Positions 23,392-35,700 of a stretch of DNA of 64,000 bases are shown piece by piece (position 1 is the first letter of the stretch; each line of letters begins with the position of its first letter). Both the position numbers and the translations under genes were made by a program. Source of the DNA: Chondrosia reniformis. Its lineage: Eukaryota; Porifera; Demospongiae; Chondrillida; Chondrillidae. Location of the stretch: the NCBI GenBank assembly GCA_947172415.1, contig OX359194.1, forward strand, positions 4,278,001 through 4,342,000, in the 5' to 3' direction. The notes beneath the pieces were generated by a model. That model saw nothing but the letters and a program-made list of their open reading frames with translations, was not told where the DNA came from and searched no databases.

Positions 23392-26300
23392 ACCGAAGAC
23401 AGTTTCTAGGATAAAAATGGCCGACGAATCCGAAGAAAGGATCCTAGAAGGTCTTGGAACTATCACCGAGTTTAAAATGGCCGCCGATTTCGCAAATTTA
23501 TGGCTATGAGGCGGTAATGAAGACCATTTCAAAGATAAAAATGGCCGCCGAATCCGAATTAAGGATCACTAAAGCTCTACAACCTATCACCGAGATAAAA
23601 ATGGCCGCCGATTTCGAAAATATTGGCTATGAAGCCGTACCGAAGACAGTTTCTAGTATAAAAATGGCTGACAAATCCGAAGTAAGGATCCCCGAAGGTA
23701 TTTGACCTATCAGTTAGTTAAAAATGGCCGCCGATTTCGAAAATATGTGCTATGAAACCGTAATGAAGATCGTTTCTAGCATAAAAATGGCCGCCGAATT
23801 TGATTAAATGGTACCCGAAACTCTACGAACTTTCCAGAGTTAAAAATGGCGGCCGATTTCGAAAATATGGGCTATGAAGCTGTAACAAAGACTGTTTTTA
23901 AGATAAAAATGGCCGCCTAATCCGAAGGAAGGATCCCCGAAGCTCTACGACCTAACACCGAGTTAAAAATGGCCGCTGATTTCGAAAATATGGGCTATGA
24001 AACCGTAATGAAGTTCGTTTCTAGCATAAAAATGGCCGCCGAATTTGATTAAAGGGTCCCCGAAGCTCTACGACCTTTCCAGAGTTAAAAATGGCCGCCG
24101 ATATTGAAAATATGGGCTATGAAGTTGAAACAAAGACCGTTTCTAGGATAAAAATGGCCGCCTAATCCGAAGAAAGGATCCCCGAAGCTGTACGACCTAT
24201 CACCGAGTTAAAAATGGCCGCCGATTTCGAAAATATGGGCTATGAAGTTTTAACAAAGACGGTTTCTAGCATAAAAATGGCCGCCTAATCCGATTAAAGG
24301 GTCCCCGAAGCTCTACGACATGTCCCGAGTTAAAATGGCCGCCGATTTTGAAACTATGGGCTATGAAGCCGTACCGAAGTTAGTTTCTAGGTTAAAATTG
24401 GCCGCTGAATCCGATTAAAGGGTCCCAGAAGCTTTACGACCTATCCCCGAGTTAAAAATGGCCGCCGATTTCGAAAATATGGGCTATGAAGTTGTAACAA
24501 AGACCGTTTCTAGGATAAAAATGGCTGCCTATTCTGATTAACGGGTCCCTGGAGCTCTACGACCTGTCCCGAGTTAAAAATTGCCGCCGATTTTGAAAAT
24601 ATGGGCTATGAACCGTACCGAAGTTAGTTTCTAGGATAAAAATGGCCGCCAAATACGATTAAAGTGTCCCCGAAGGTCTACGACCTGTCCCGAGTTAAAA
24701 ATGGCCGCCGATTTCGATAATATGGGCTATGAAGCCGTAACGAAGACCATTTCTAGGATAAAAATGGCCGCCGAATCCGATTAAAAGGTCCCTGAAGCTC
24801 TACGACCTATCCCTGAGTTAAAAATGGCCACCGATTTCGAAAATATGGGCTATAAAGTTGTAACAGGGACCGTTTCTAGGATAAAAATGGACGCCTAATC
24901 CAATTAAAGGGTCCCCAAAGCTCTACGACCTGTCGCGAGTTAAAAATGGCCGCCGATTTTGAAAATATGGGCTATGAAACTGTACCGAGGTTAGTTTCTA
25001 GGATAAAAATGGCCGCCGAATGCGATTAAAGGGTCCCTGAAACTCTACGACCTATCCCCGAGTTAAAAAATGGCAGCCGATTTTGAAAATATGGGCTATG
25101 AAGTCGTAACAAAGACCGTTTCTAGGATAAAAATGACCGCCGAATCCTATTATAGGGTCCCCGAAGCTCTACGACCTGTCTCGACTTAAAAATGGCCGCC
25201 GATTTTGAAAATATGGGCTATGAAGCCGTAACGAAGACCATTTCTAGGATAAAAATGGCCGCTGAATCCGATTAAAGGGTCCCTGAAGCTCTACGACCTA
25301 TCCCCGAGTCAAAAATGGCCGCCGATTTTGAAAATATGGGCTATAAAATTGTAACAAAGACAGTTTCTAGGAAAAAAATGGCCGCCTAATCCGATTAAAG
25401 TGGCCCCGAAGCTCTGCGACCTGTTCCGAGTTAAAAATGGCCGTCGATTTTGAAAATATGGGCTATGAGGGCGTACCGAAGTTAGTTTCTAGGATAAAAA
25501 TGGCCACCGAATCCGATTAAAGGGTTCCCGAAGCTCTACGACCTGTCCCGAGTTAAAAATGGCCGCCGATTTTGAAAATATTGGCTAAGAAGGCGTACCG
25601 AAGTTAGTTTCTAGGTTAAAAAAGGCCGCATAATCCGATTAAAGGTTCCCCGAAGCTCTACGACCAGTCCCGAGTTAAAAATAGCCGCCGATTTCGAAAA
25701 TATGGGCTATGAAGTTGTATCAAAGAACGTTTCTAGGATAAAAATGGCCGCCGAATCCGATTAAAGGATCCTCGAAGCTCTACGACATCTCCTGAGTTAA
25801 AAATGGCCGCCGATTTCGAAAATATGGGCTATCAAGTCGTAACGAAGACCATTTGTAGGATAAAAATGGCCGCTGAATCAGAATAACGGGTCGCTGAAGC
25901 TCTACGACCTATCCCAGAGTTGAAAATGGCCGCCGATTTCGAAACTATAGGCTATGAAGTTGTGACAAAGACCGTTTCTAGGAAAAAATGGCCAACTAAT
26001 CCGATTAAAGGGTCCCCGAAGCTCTACGACCTATCCGCGAGTTAAAAATGGCCGCCGGTTTCGAAAATATGGGCTATGAAGTTGTAACAAAGACCGTTTC
26101 TATGATAAAAATGGCCGCCGAATCCGATTAAAGGGTCCCCGAAGCTCTACGACCTGTCCCGAGTTAAAAATGGCCGCCGGTTTCGAAAATAAGGGCTATA
26201 AAGTTTTAACAAAGACCGTTTCTAGGATAAAAATGGCCGCCGAATCCGATTAAAGGGTCCCCGAAGCTCTACGACCTGTCCCAAGTTAAAGATGTCGGCC

Positions 26301-28184
26301 GATTTCGAAAATATGGGATATGAAGCCGTAACGAAGACCATTTCTAGGATAATAATGGCCGCCGAATCCGATTAAAGGGTCCCCGAAGCTCTACGACCTG
26401 TCCCGAGTTAAAAATGGCCGCCAATTTCGAAAATATTGGCTATGAAGCCGTAACGAAGACCATTTCTAGGATAAAAATGGCCGCCTAATCCGATTAAAGG
26501 GTCCCCGAAGCTCTACGACCTGTCCCGAGTTAAAAATGGCCCCCGATTTCGAAAATATGGGCTATGAAGCCGTAACGAAGACCATTTCTAGGATAAAAAT
26601 GGCCGCCGAATCCGATTAAAGGGTCCCCGAAGCTCTACGACCTGTCCCGAGTTAAAAATGGCCGCCGATTTCGAAAATATGGGCTATGAAGTCGTGACGA
26701 AGACCATTTCTAGGATAAAAATGGCCGCCGAATCCGATTAAAGGGTCCCCGAGGCTCTACGACCTATCCCCGAGTTAAAAATGGCCGCCGGTTTCGAAAA
26801 TATGGGCTATGAAGTTGTGACAAAAACCGTTTCTAAGATAAAAATGGCGGCCAAATCCGATTAAAGGGTCCCCGAAGCTCTACGATCTGTCCCGAGTTAA
26901 AAATGGCCGCCGGTTTCGAAAATATGGGCTATGAAGTTGTAACAAAGACCGTTTCTAGGATAAAATGGCCGCCGAATCCGATTAAAGGGTCCCCGAAGCT
27001 CTACGACTTATCCAGAGTTAAAAATGGCCGCCGATTTCGAAAATATGGGCTATGAAGCCGTAACGAAGACCATTTCTAGGATAAAAATGGCCGCCGAATC
27101 CGATTAAAGGGTCCCCGAAGCTCTACGACCTATCCCCGAGTTAAAAATGGCAGCCGGTTTCGAAAATATGGGCTAAGAAGTTGTAACAAAGACCGTTTCT
27201 AGGATAAAAATGGCCGCCGAATCCGATTAAAGGGTCCCCGAAGCTCAACGACCTGTCCCGAGTTAAAAATGACCGCCGATTTCGAAAATATGGGCTATGA
27301 AGTCGTGACGAAGACCATTTCTAGGATAAAAATGGCCGCCGAATCCGATTAAAGGATCCCTGAGGCTCTACGACCTATCCCCGAGTTAAAAATGGCCGCC
27401 GGTTTCGAAAATATGGGCTATGAAACTGTAACAAAGACCGTTTCTAGGATAAAAATGGCCGCCGAATCCGATTAAAGGGTCCCCGAAGCTCTACGACCTG
27501 TTCCGATTTAAAAATGGCCGCCGATTTCGAAAATATGGGCTATGAAGCTGTAACAAAGACCTTTTCTAGGATAAAAATGGCCGCCGAAACCGATTAAAGG
27601 GTCCCCGAAGCTCTACGACCTGTCCCGAGTTAAAAATGACGCCGATTTCGAAAATATGGGCTATGAAGTCGTGACCAAGACCATTTCTAGGATAAAAATG
27701 GCCGCCCAATCCGATTAAAGGGTCCCCGAAGCTCTACGACCTGTCCCGAATTAAAAATGGCCGTCGATTTTGAAAATATGAGATATGAAGTTGTAACAAA
27801 GACCGTTTCTAGGATAAAAATGGCCGCCGAATCCGATTAAAGGGTCCCCGAAGCTCTACGACCTGTCCCGATTTAATAATGGCCGCCGATTTCGAAAATA
27901 TGGGCTATGAAACTGTAACAAAGACAGTTTCTAGGATAAAAATGGCCGCCGAATCCGATTAAAGGGTCCCCGAAGCTCTACGACCTGTCCCGATTTAAAA
28001 ATGGCCGTCGATTTCGAAAATAATGGCTATGAAGTTGTAACAAAGACCGTTTCTAGGATTAAAATGGCCGCCGAATCCGATTAAAGGGTCCCCGAACCTC
28101 TACGACCTGTCCCGAAATAAAAATGACCGCCGTTTTCAAAAATATGGGCTATTTAACCGTACCGAAGGCAATTGCTAGGATAAA
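23392..28184 (+). repeat. 122-bp dimeric satellite, forward array
   Basis: About 39 monomers, measured at 122-123 bases between successive gctatgaag landmarks (26561, 26683, 26806). Each monomer has two halves of about 63 and 59 bases, both ending in AAAAATGGCCGCC and similar elsewhere (GATTTCGAAAATATGGG against GAATCCGATTAAAGGG), so it arose by doubling of a unit of about 61 bases. Copies from 23392 to about 24600 are more diverged than those at 26-28 kb. The consensus frame contains a stop (GATTAA), so it is not coding. Confidence 0.95.
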
Positions 28185-28880
28185 ATGTCAGTCTTCAAAA
28201 AAACGCCATTTTTGCAATCACAGGCCAGTAAGGCCTTTAAGACGCTAATCGCCAAAAGGGCCGATCAGATACAAAACGGCCATTTTGGAAATGAGGCCCT
28301 TAACGGCCCTAGGGGCCGGCGGGTGTCAAAATGGCATTTTTCAAAAAACGCCGTTATTGCACTCACAGGCCAATACCGCCGTTAAGACCCTCATCGCCAA
28401 AAGGGCCGATGAGGAACAAAACCGCCAATTTTGAAAGAGGCTCTTAACGGCCTTACGGGCCGGCGGGATTAAAAATGGCATTATTCAAAAAACGCCGTTT
28501 TTCCCTCACAGTCCAGTAAGGCCGTTAAGACCCTCAGCGCCAAAAGGGCCGATGAGATACAAAACGGCCATTTTGGAAATGAGGCCCTTAACGGCCTTAC
28601 GGGCCGGCGGGTGTCAAAGGGGCTTTTTCAAAAAACGCCTTTATTGCATTCACAGGCCAGTAATGCCGTTAAAACCCTCAGCGCCAAAAGGGCCTATGAG
28701 GTCCACAACGGCCTTTTTGGAGATGGATCCTTAACGGCCTTACTGGCCTACGGGAGTCAAAAGGGCATTTTTCAAAAACCCTTCTTTGCACTCACAGGTT
28801 ATTAAGGCCGGTAAGACCCTTTTTCGCCTAAGTGGAGGATGAGGCGCAAAACAGCCATTTTGGAAATGAGGCCTTTAACG
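28185..28880 (+). repeat. 144-bp satellite, forward half of palindrome
   Basis: About five monomers; the landmark gccaaaaggg is at 28251, 28396, 28539 and 28683. Each monomer contains CGGCCATTTTGG and GGCATTTTTC segments and the palindromic GGCCGTTAAG/CTTAACGGCC. It joins the 122-bp satellite at a shared AAAATG (about 28180-28187). Confidence 0.9.
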
Positions 28881-29795
28881 GCCTTACTGGCCTGTGAGGG
28901 CAAAAACGGAGTTTTTTGGAAAATGCCATTCTGACTCCCGAAGGCCATTAAGGCCGTTAAGGGTCACTTTTCCAAAAAGGCCGTTTTGGACCTCATCGGC
29001 CCTTTTGGCGCTGAAGGTCTTAACGGCCTTACTGGCCTGTGAGGGCAAAAACGGCGGTTTTTCGAAAATGCAATTCTGACTCCTGCAGGCCATTAAGGCC
29101 GTTAAAGGCCTCATTTCCAAAATGTCTGTTTTGGACCTCATTGGCCCTTTTGGCGATGAGGGTCTTAACGGCCTTAATGGTCTGTGAGTGTAAAAACGGG
29201 TTTTTTGAAAAATGCCATTTTGATTCCAGCAGACCATTAAGGCCGTTAAGGTTCCCATTTCCAAAAAGGCCGTTTTGGAACTCATCGGCCCTTTTGGCGC
29301 TGGGGGGCCTAACGGCCTTACTGGCCTGTGAGGGCAAAAACGGCGGTTTTTTGAAAAATGCCATTTTGACACCCGCCGGCCCGTTAGGCCGTTAAGGGCC
29401 TCATTCCAAAATGGCCGTTTTGTATCTCGTCGGCCCTTTTGGCGATGAGGGTCTTAACGGCCTTAATGGTCTGTGAGTGTAAAAACGGGTTTTTTGAAAA
29501 TGCCATTTTGACTCCCGCAGGCCATAAAGGCCGTTAAGGGTTCCATTTCCAAAAAAGCCGTTTTGGACCTCATCGGCCCTTTTGGCGCTGAGGGTCTTAA
29601 CGGCCTTACTGGCCTGTGAGGGCAAAAACGGCGGTTTTTTGAAAAATGCCATTTTGACACCCCCGGCCCGTAAGGCCGTTAAGGGCCTCATTTCCAAAAT
29701 GGCCGTTTTGTATCTCGTCGGCCCTTTTGGCGATTAGTGTCTTAACGGCCTTACTGGCCTGTGAGGGCAAAAATAGCGTCTTTTGGAAAATGACA
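28881..29795 (-). repeat. 144-bp satellite, reverse half of palindrome
   Basis: About six monomers in the opposite orientation. The switch falls within the near-palindrome cttaacggccttactggcc (about 28870-28895). The far junction with the 122-bp satellite (29795-29812) is at the same monomer position as the left junction at 28185. Because 144 is divisible by three and stops are rare, long frames run through it on both strands; I do not read these as genes. Confidence 0.9.
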
Positions 29796-32700
29796 TTTTA
29801 TCCTAGAAATTGACTACGGTGCGGCTTCATAGCCCATATTTGCGAAATCGACGGCCATTTTTAACTCGGGACAGGTCGTAGAGCTTCGGGGACCCTTTAA
29901 TCAGATTCGGCGGCCATTTTTATCCTAGACATGGTCTTCGTCACGACTTCATAGCCCATATTTTCGAAATCGGCGGCCATTTTTAACTCGGGACAGGTCG
30001 TAGAGCTTCGGGGACCCTTTAATCGGATTCGGCGGCCATTTTTAACCTAGAAACGGTCTTTGTTACAACTTCATAGCCCATATTTGCGAAATCGGCGGCC
30101 ATTTTAAACTCGGGACAGGTCGTAGAGCTTCGGGGACCCTTTAATCGGATTCGGCGGCCATTTTTATCCTAGAAATGGTCTTCGTTAAGACTTCATAGCC
30201 CATATTTTCGATATCGGGGGCCATTTTTAACTCGGGAAAGGTCGTAGAGCTTCGGGGACCCTTTAATCGGATTCGGCGGCCATTTTTATCCTAGAAACGG
30301 TCTTTGTTAGAGCTTCATAGCCCATATTTTCGAAATCGGTGGCCATTTTTAACTCGGGACAGGTCGTAGAGCTTCCGGGACCCTTTAATCGGATTCGGCG
30401 GCCATTTTTATCCTAGAAACGGTTTTGGTACAGCTTCATAGCCCATATTTTTGAAATCGGCAGCCATTTTTAACTCGGGACAGATCGTAGGGCTTCGGGG
30501 ACCCTTTAATCGGATTCGGCGGCCATTTTTATCCTAGAAACGGTTTTGGTACAGCTTCATAGCCCATATTTTTGAAATCGGCGGCCATTTTAAACTCGGG
30601 AAAGATCGTAGGGCTTCGGGGACCCTTTAATCGGATTCGGCGGCCATTTTTATCCTAGAAACGGTCTTTGTTACAACTTCATAGCCGATATTTGCGAAAT
30701 CGGCGGCCATTTTTAACTCGGGACAGGTCGTAGAGCTTCGTGGACCCTTTAATCGGATTCGGCGGCCATTTTTATCCTAGAAAACGTCTTTCTTACAACT
30801 TCATAGCCCATATTTGCGAAATCGGCGGCCATTTTTAACTCGGGACAGGTCGTAGAGCTTCGGGGACCCTTTAATCGGATTCGGCGGCCATTTTTATCCT
30901 AGAAACGGTCTTTGTTACAACTTCATAGCCCATATTTGCGAAATCGGCGGCCATTTTTAACTCGGGACAGGTCGTAGAGCTTCGGGGACTCTTTAATCGG
31001 ATTCGGCGCCCATATTTATCCTAAAAACGGTCTTTGTTACAACTTCATAGCCCATATTTGCGAAATCGACGGCCATTTTTAACTCGGGACAGGTCGTAGA
31101 GCTTCGGGGACCCTTTAATCAGATTCGGCGGCCATTTTATCCTAGACATGGTCTTCGTTACGACTTCATAGCCCATATTTTCGAAATCGGCGGCCATTTT
31201 TAACTCGGGACAGGTCGTAGAGCATCGGGGACCCTTTAATCGGATTCGGCGGCCATTTTAATCCTAGAAATGGTCTTCGTTAAGACTTCATAGCCCATAT
31301 TTTCGATATCGGCGGCCATTTTAACTCGGGAAAGGTCGTAGAGCTTCGGGGACCCTTTAATCGGATTCGGCGGCCATTTTTATCCTAGAAACGGTCTTTG
31401 TTACAACTTCATAGCCCATATTTGCGAAATCGGCGGCCATTTTTAACTCGGGACTGGTCGTAGAGCTTCGGGGACCCTTTAATCGGATTCGGGGGCCATT
31501 TTTATCCTAGAAAACGTCTTTGTTACAACTTCATAGCCCATATTTGCGAAATCGGCGGCCATTTTTAACTCGGGACAGGTCGTAGAGCTTCGGGGACCCT
31601 TTAATCGGATTCGGCGGCCATTTTAATCCTAGAAACGGTCTTTGTTACAACTTCATAGCCCATATTTGCGAAATCGGCGGCCATTTTTAACTCGGGACAG
31701 GTCGTAGAGCTTCGGGGACTCTTTAATCGGATTCGGCGCCCATATTTATCCTAAAAACGGTCTTTGTTACAACTTCATAGCCCATATTTGCGAAATCGAC
31801 GGCCATTTTTAACTCGGGACAGGTCGTAGAGCTTCGGGCACCCTTTAATCAGATTCGGCGGCCATTTTATCCTAGACATGGTCTTCGTTACGACTTCGTA
31901 GCCCATATTTTCGAAATCGGCGGCCATTTTTAACTCGGGACAGGTCGTAGAGCTTCGGGGACCCTTTAATCGGATTCGGCGGCCATTTTTATCCTAGAAA
32001 TGGTCTTCGTTAAGACTTCATAGCCCATATTTTCGATATCGGCGGCCATTTTTAACTCGGGAACGGTCGTAGAGCTTCGGGGACCCTTTAATCGGATTCG
32101 GCGGCCATTTTTATCCTAGAAACGCTCTTTGTTAGAGCTTCATAGCCCATATTTTCGAAATCGGCGGCCATTTTTAACTCGGGACAGGTCGTAGAGCTTC
32201 CGGGACCCTTTAACCGGATTCGGCGGCCATTTTTATCCTAGAAACGGTTTTGGTACAGCTTCATAGCCCATATTTTTGAAATCGGCGGCCATTTTTAACT
32301 CGGGACAGATCGTAGGGCTTCGGGGACCCTATAATCGGATTCGGCGGCCATTTTTATCCTAGAAATGGTCTTCGTCAAGACTTCATAGCCCATATTTTCG
32401 ATATCGGCGGCCATTTTTAACTCGGGAAAGGTCGTAGGGCTTCGGGGACCCTTTAATCGGATTCGGCGGCCATTTTTATCCTAGAAACGGTCTTTGTTAG
32501 AGCTTCATAGCCCATATTTTCGAAATCGGCGGCCATTTTTAACTCGGGACAGGTCGTAGAGCTTCGGGGACCCTTTAATCGGATTCGGCGGCCATTTTTA
32601 TCCTAGAAAGGGTTTTGGTACAGCTTCATAGCCCATATTTTTGAAATCGGCGGCCATTTTTAACTCGGGACAGATCGTAGAGCTTCGGGGACCCTTTAAT

Positions 32701-35700
32701 CGGATTCGGCGGCCATTTTTATCTAAGAAACGGTCTTTGTTACAACTTTATAGCCCATATTTGCGAAATCTGCGGCCATTTTTAACTCGGGACAGATCGT
32801 AGAGCTTCGGGGACCTTTTAATCGGCTTCGGCGGCCATTTTTATTCTAGAAACGGTCTTTGTTACAACTTCATAGGCCATATTTTCGAAACCGGCGGCCA
32901 TTTTTAACTCGGGGATAGGTCGAAGAGCTTCGAGAACCCTTTAATCGGATTCGGCAGCCATTTTTATCCTAGAAACTAACTTCGGTACGCCTTCATAGCC
33001 CAAATTTTCAAAATCGGCGGCCATTTTTAACTCGGGACAGGTCGTAGAGCTTCGGGGACCCTTTAATCGGATTCGGCGGCCATTTTTATCCTAGAAACGG
33101 TCTTTGTTACAACTTCATACCCGATATTTGCGAAATCGGCGGCCATTTTTAACTCGGGAGAGGTCGTAGAGCTTCGGGGACCCTTTAATCGGATTCGGCG
33201 GCCATTTTTATCCTAGACACGGTCTTTGTTACAACTTCATAGCCCATATTTGCGAAATCGGTGGCCATTTTTAACTCGGGACAGGTCGTAGAGCTTCGGG
33301 GACCCTTTAATCGGATTCGGCGCCCATATTTATCCTAAACACGGTCTTTGTTACAACTTCATAGCCCATATTTGCGAAATCGAAGGCCATTTTTAACTCG
33401 GGACAGGTCGTAGAGCTTCGGGGACCCTTTAATCGGATTCGGCGGCCATTTTTATCCTAAAAATGGTCTTCGTTAAGACTTCATAGCCCATATTTTCGAT
33501 ATCGGCGGCCATTTTTAACTCGGAAAAGGTCGTAGACCTTCGGGGACCCTTTAATCGGATTCGGCGGCCATTTTTATCTTAGAAACGCTCTTTATTAGAG
33601 CTTCATAGCCCATATTTTCGAAATCGGCGACCATTTTTAACTCGGGACAGGTCGTAGATCTTCCGAGACCCTTTAATCGGATTCGGCGGCCATTTTTATC
33701 CTAGAAACGGTTTTGGTACAGCTTCATAGCCCATATTTTTGAAATCGGCAGCCATTTTTAACTCGGGACAGATCGTAGGGCTTCGGGGACCCTATAATCG
33801 GATTCGGCGGCCATTTTTATCCTAGAAATGGTCTTCGTCAAGACTTCATAGCCCATATTTTCGATATCGGCACCCAATTTTAAACTCGGGAAAGGTCGTG
33901 GAACTTCGGGGACCCTTTAATCGGATTCGGCGGCCATTTTTATCCTAGAAACGGTCTTTGTTAGAGCTTCATAGCCCATATTTTCGAAATCGGCGGCCAT
34001 TTTTAACTCGGGACAGGTCGTAGAGCTCGGGGACCCTTTAATCGGATTCGGCGGCCATTTTTATCCTAGAAAGGGTTTTGGTACAGCTTCATAGCCCATA
34101 TTTTTGAAATCGGCGGCCATTTTTAACTCGGGACAGATCGTAGAGCTTCGGGGACCCTTTAATCGGCTTCGGCGGCCATTTTTATTCTAGAAACGGTCTT
34201 TGTTACAACTTCATAGGCCATATTTTCGAAACCGGCGGCCATTTTTAACTCGGGGATAGGTCGAAGAGCATCGGGAACCCTTTAATCGGATTCGGCAGCC
34301 ATTTTTTTCCTAGAAACTAACTTCGGTACGCCTTCATAGCCCAAATTTTCAAAATCGGCGGCCATTTTTAACTCGGGACAGGTCGTAGATCTTCGGGGAC
34401 CCTTTAATCGGATTCGGCGGCCTTTTTTATCCTAGAAACGGTCTTTGTTACAACTTCATAGCCCATATTTGCGAAATCGGCGGCCATTTTTAACTCGGTT
34501 CAGGTCGTAGAGCTTCGGGGACCCTTTAATCGGATTCGGCGGCCATTTTTATCCTAGAAACGGTCTTTGTTACAACTTCATAGCCCATATTTGCGAAATC
34601 GGCGGCCATTTTTAACTCGGGACAGGTCATAGAGCTTCGGGGACCCTTTAATCGGATTCGGCGGCCATTTTTATCCTAGAAATGGTCTTCGTCACGACTT
34701 CATAGCCCATATTTTCGAAATTGGCGGCCATTTTTAACTCGGGACAGGTCGTAGAGCTTCGGGGACCGTTTAATCGGATTAGGCGGCCATTTTAATCCTT
34801 GAAATGGTCTTCGTTACGGCTTCATAGCCCATATTTGCGAAATCGGCGGCCATTTTTAACTCGGGACAGAGTGTAGAGCTTCGGGGCCCCTTTAATCGGC
34901 TTCGGCGGCCATTTTTATTCTAGAAACGGTCTTTGTTACAACTTCAAAGCCCATATTTTTGAAATCGGCGGCCATTTTAAACTCAGGACAGATCGTAGAG
35001 CTTCGGGGACCCTTTAATCGGATTCGGCAGCCATTTTTATCCTAGAAACTAAGTTCGGTACGCCTTCATAGCCCAAATTTTCAAAATTGGCGGCCATTTT
35101 TAACTCGGGACAGGTCGTAGAGCTTCGGGGACCCTTTAATCGGATTCGGCGGCCTTTTTTATCCTAGAAACGGTCTTTGTTACAACTTCATAGCCCATAT
35201 TTGCGAAATCGGCGGACATTTTTAACTCGGTACAGGTCGTAGAGCTTCGGGGACCCTTTAATCGGATTCGGCGGCCATTTTTATCCTAGAAACGGTCTTT
35301 GTTACAACTTCATAGCCCATATTTGCGAAATCGGCGGCCATTTTTAACTCGGGACAGGTCATAGAGCTTCGGGGACCCTTTAATCGGATTCGGCGCCCAT
35401 TTTTATCCTACAAATGGTCTTCGTCACGACTTCATAGCCCATATTTTCGAAATCGGCGGCCATTTTTAAATTGGGACAGGTCGTAGAGCTTCGGGGACCG
35501 TTTAATCGGATTAGGCGGCCATTTTCATCCTTGAAATGGTCTTCGTTACGGCTTCATAGCCCATATTTGCGAAATCGGCGGCCATTTTTAACTCGGGACA
35601 GATTGTAGAGCTTCGGGGCCCCTTTAATCGGATTCGGCGGCCATTTTTATTCTAGAAACGGTCTTTGTTACAACTTCATAGGCCATATTTTCGAAACCGG

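Noticed and set aside
23454-23705. 83-codon frame with repeated KMAADFEN-type units, and a similar one on the minus strand at 35624-35830
   Set aside because: These are 122-bp satellite monomers; the consensus carries an in-frame stop (GATTAA) and the 122-base length shifts frame, so only rare variants stay open.
28884-29697. Overlapping frames of 60-160 codons on both strands of the 144-bp satellite
   Set aside because: They repeat with the monomer, exist in several frames at once and have no start or splice context; they follow from a monomer length divisible by three.
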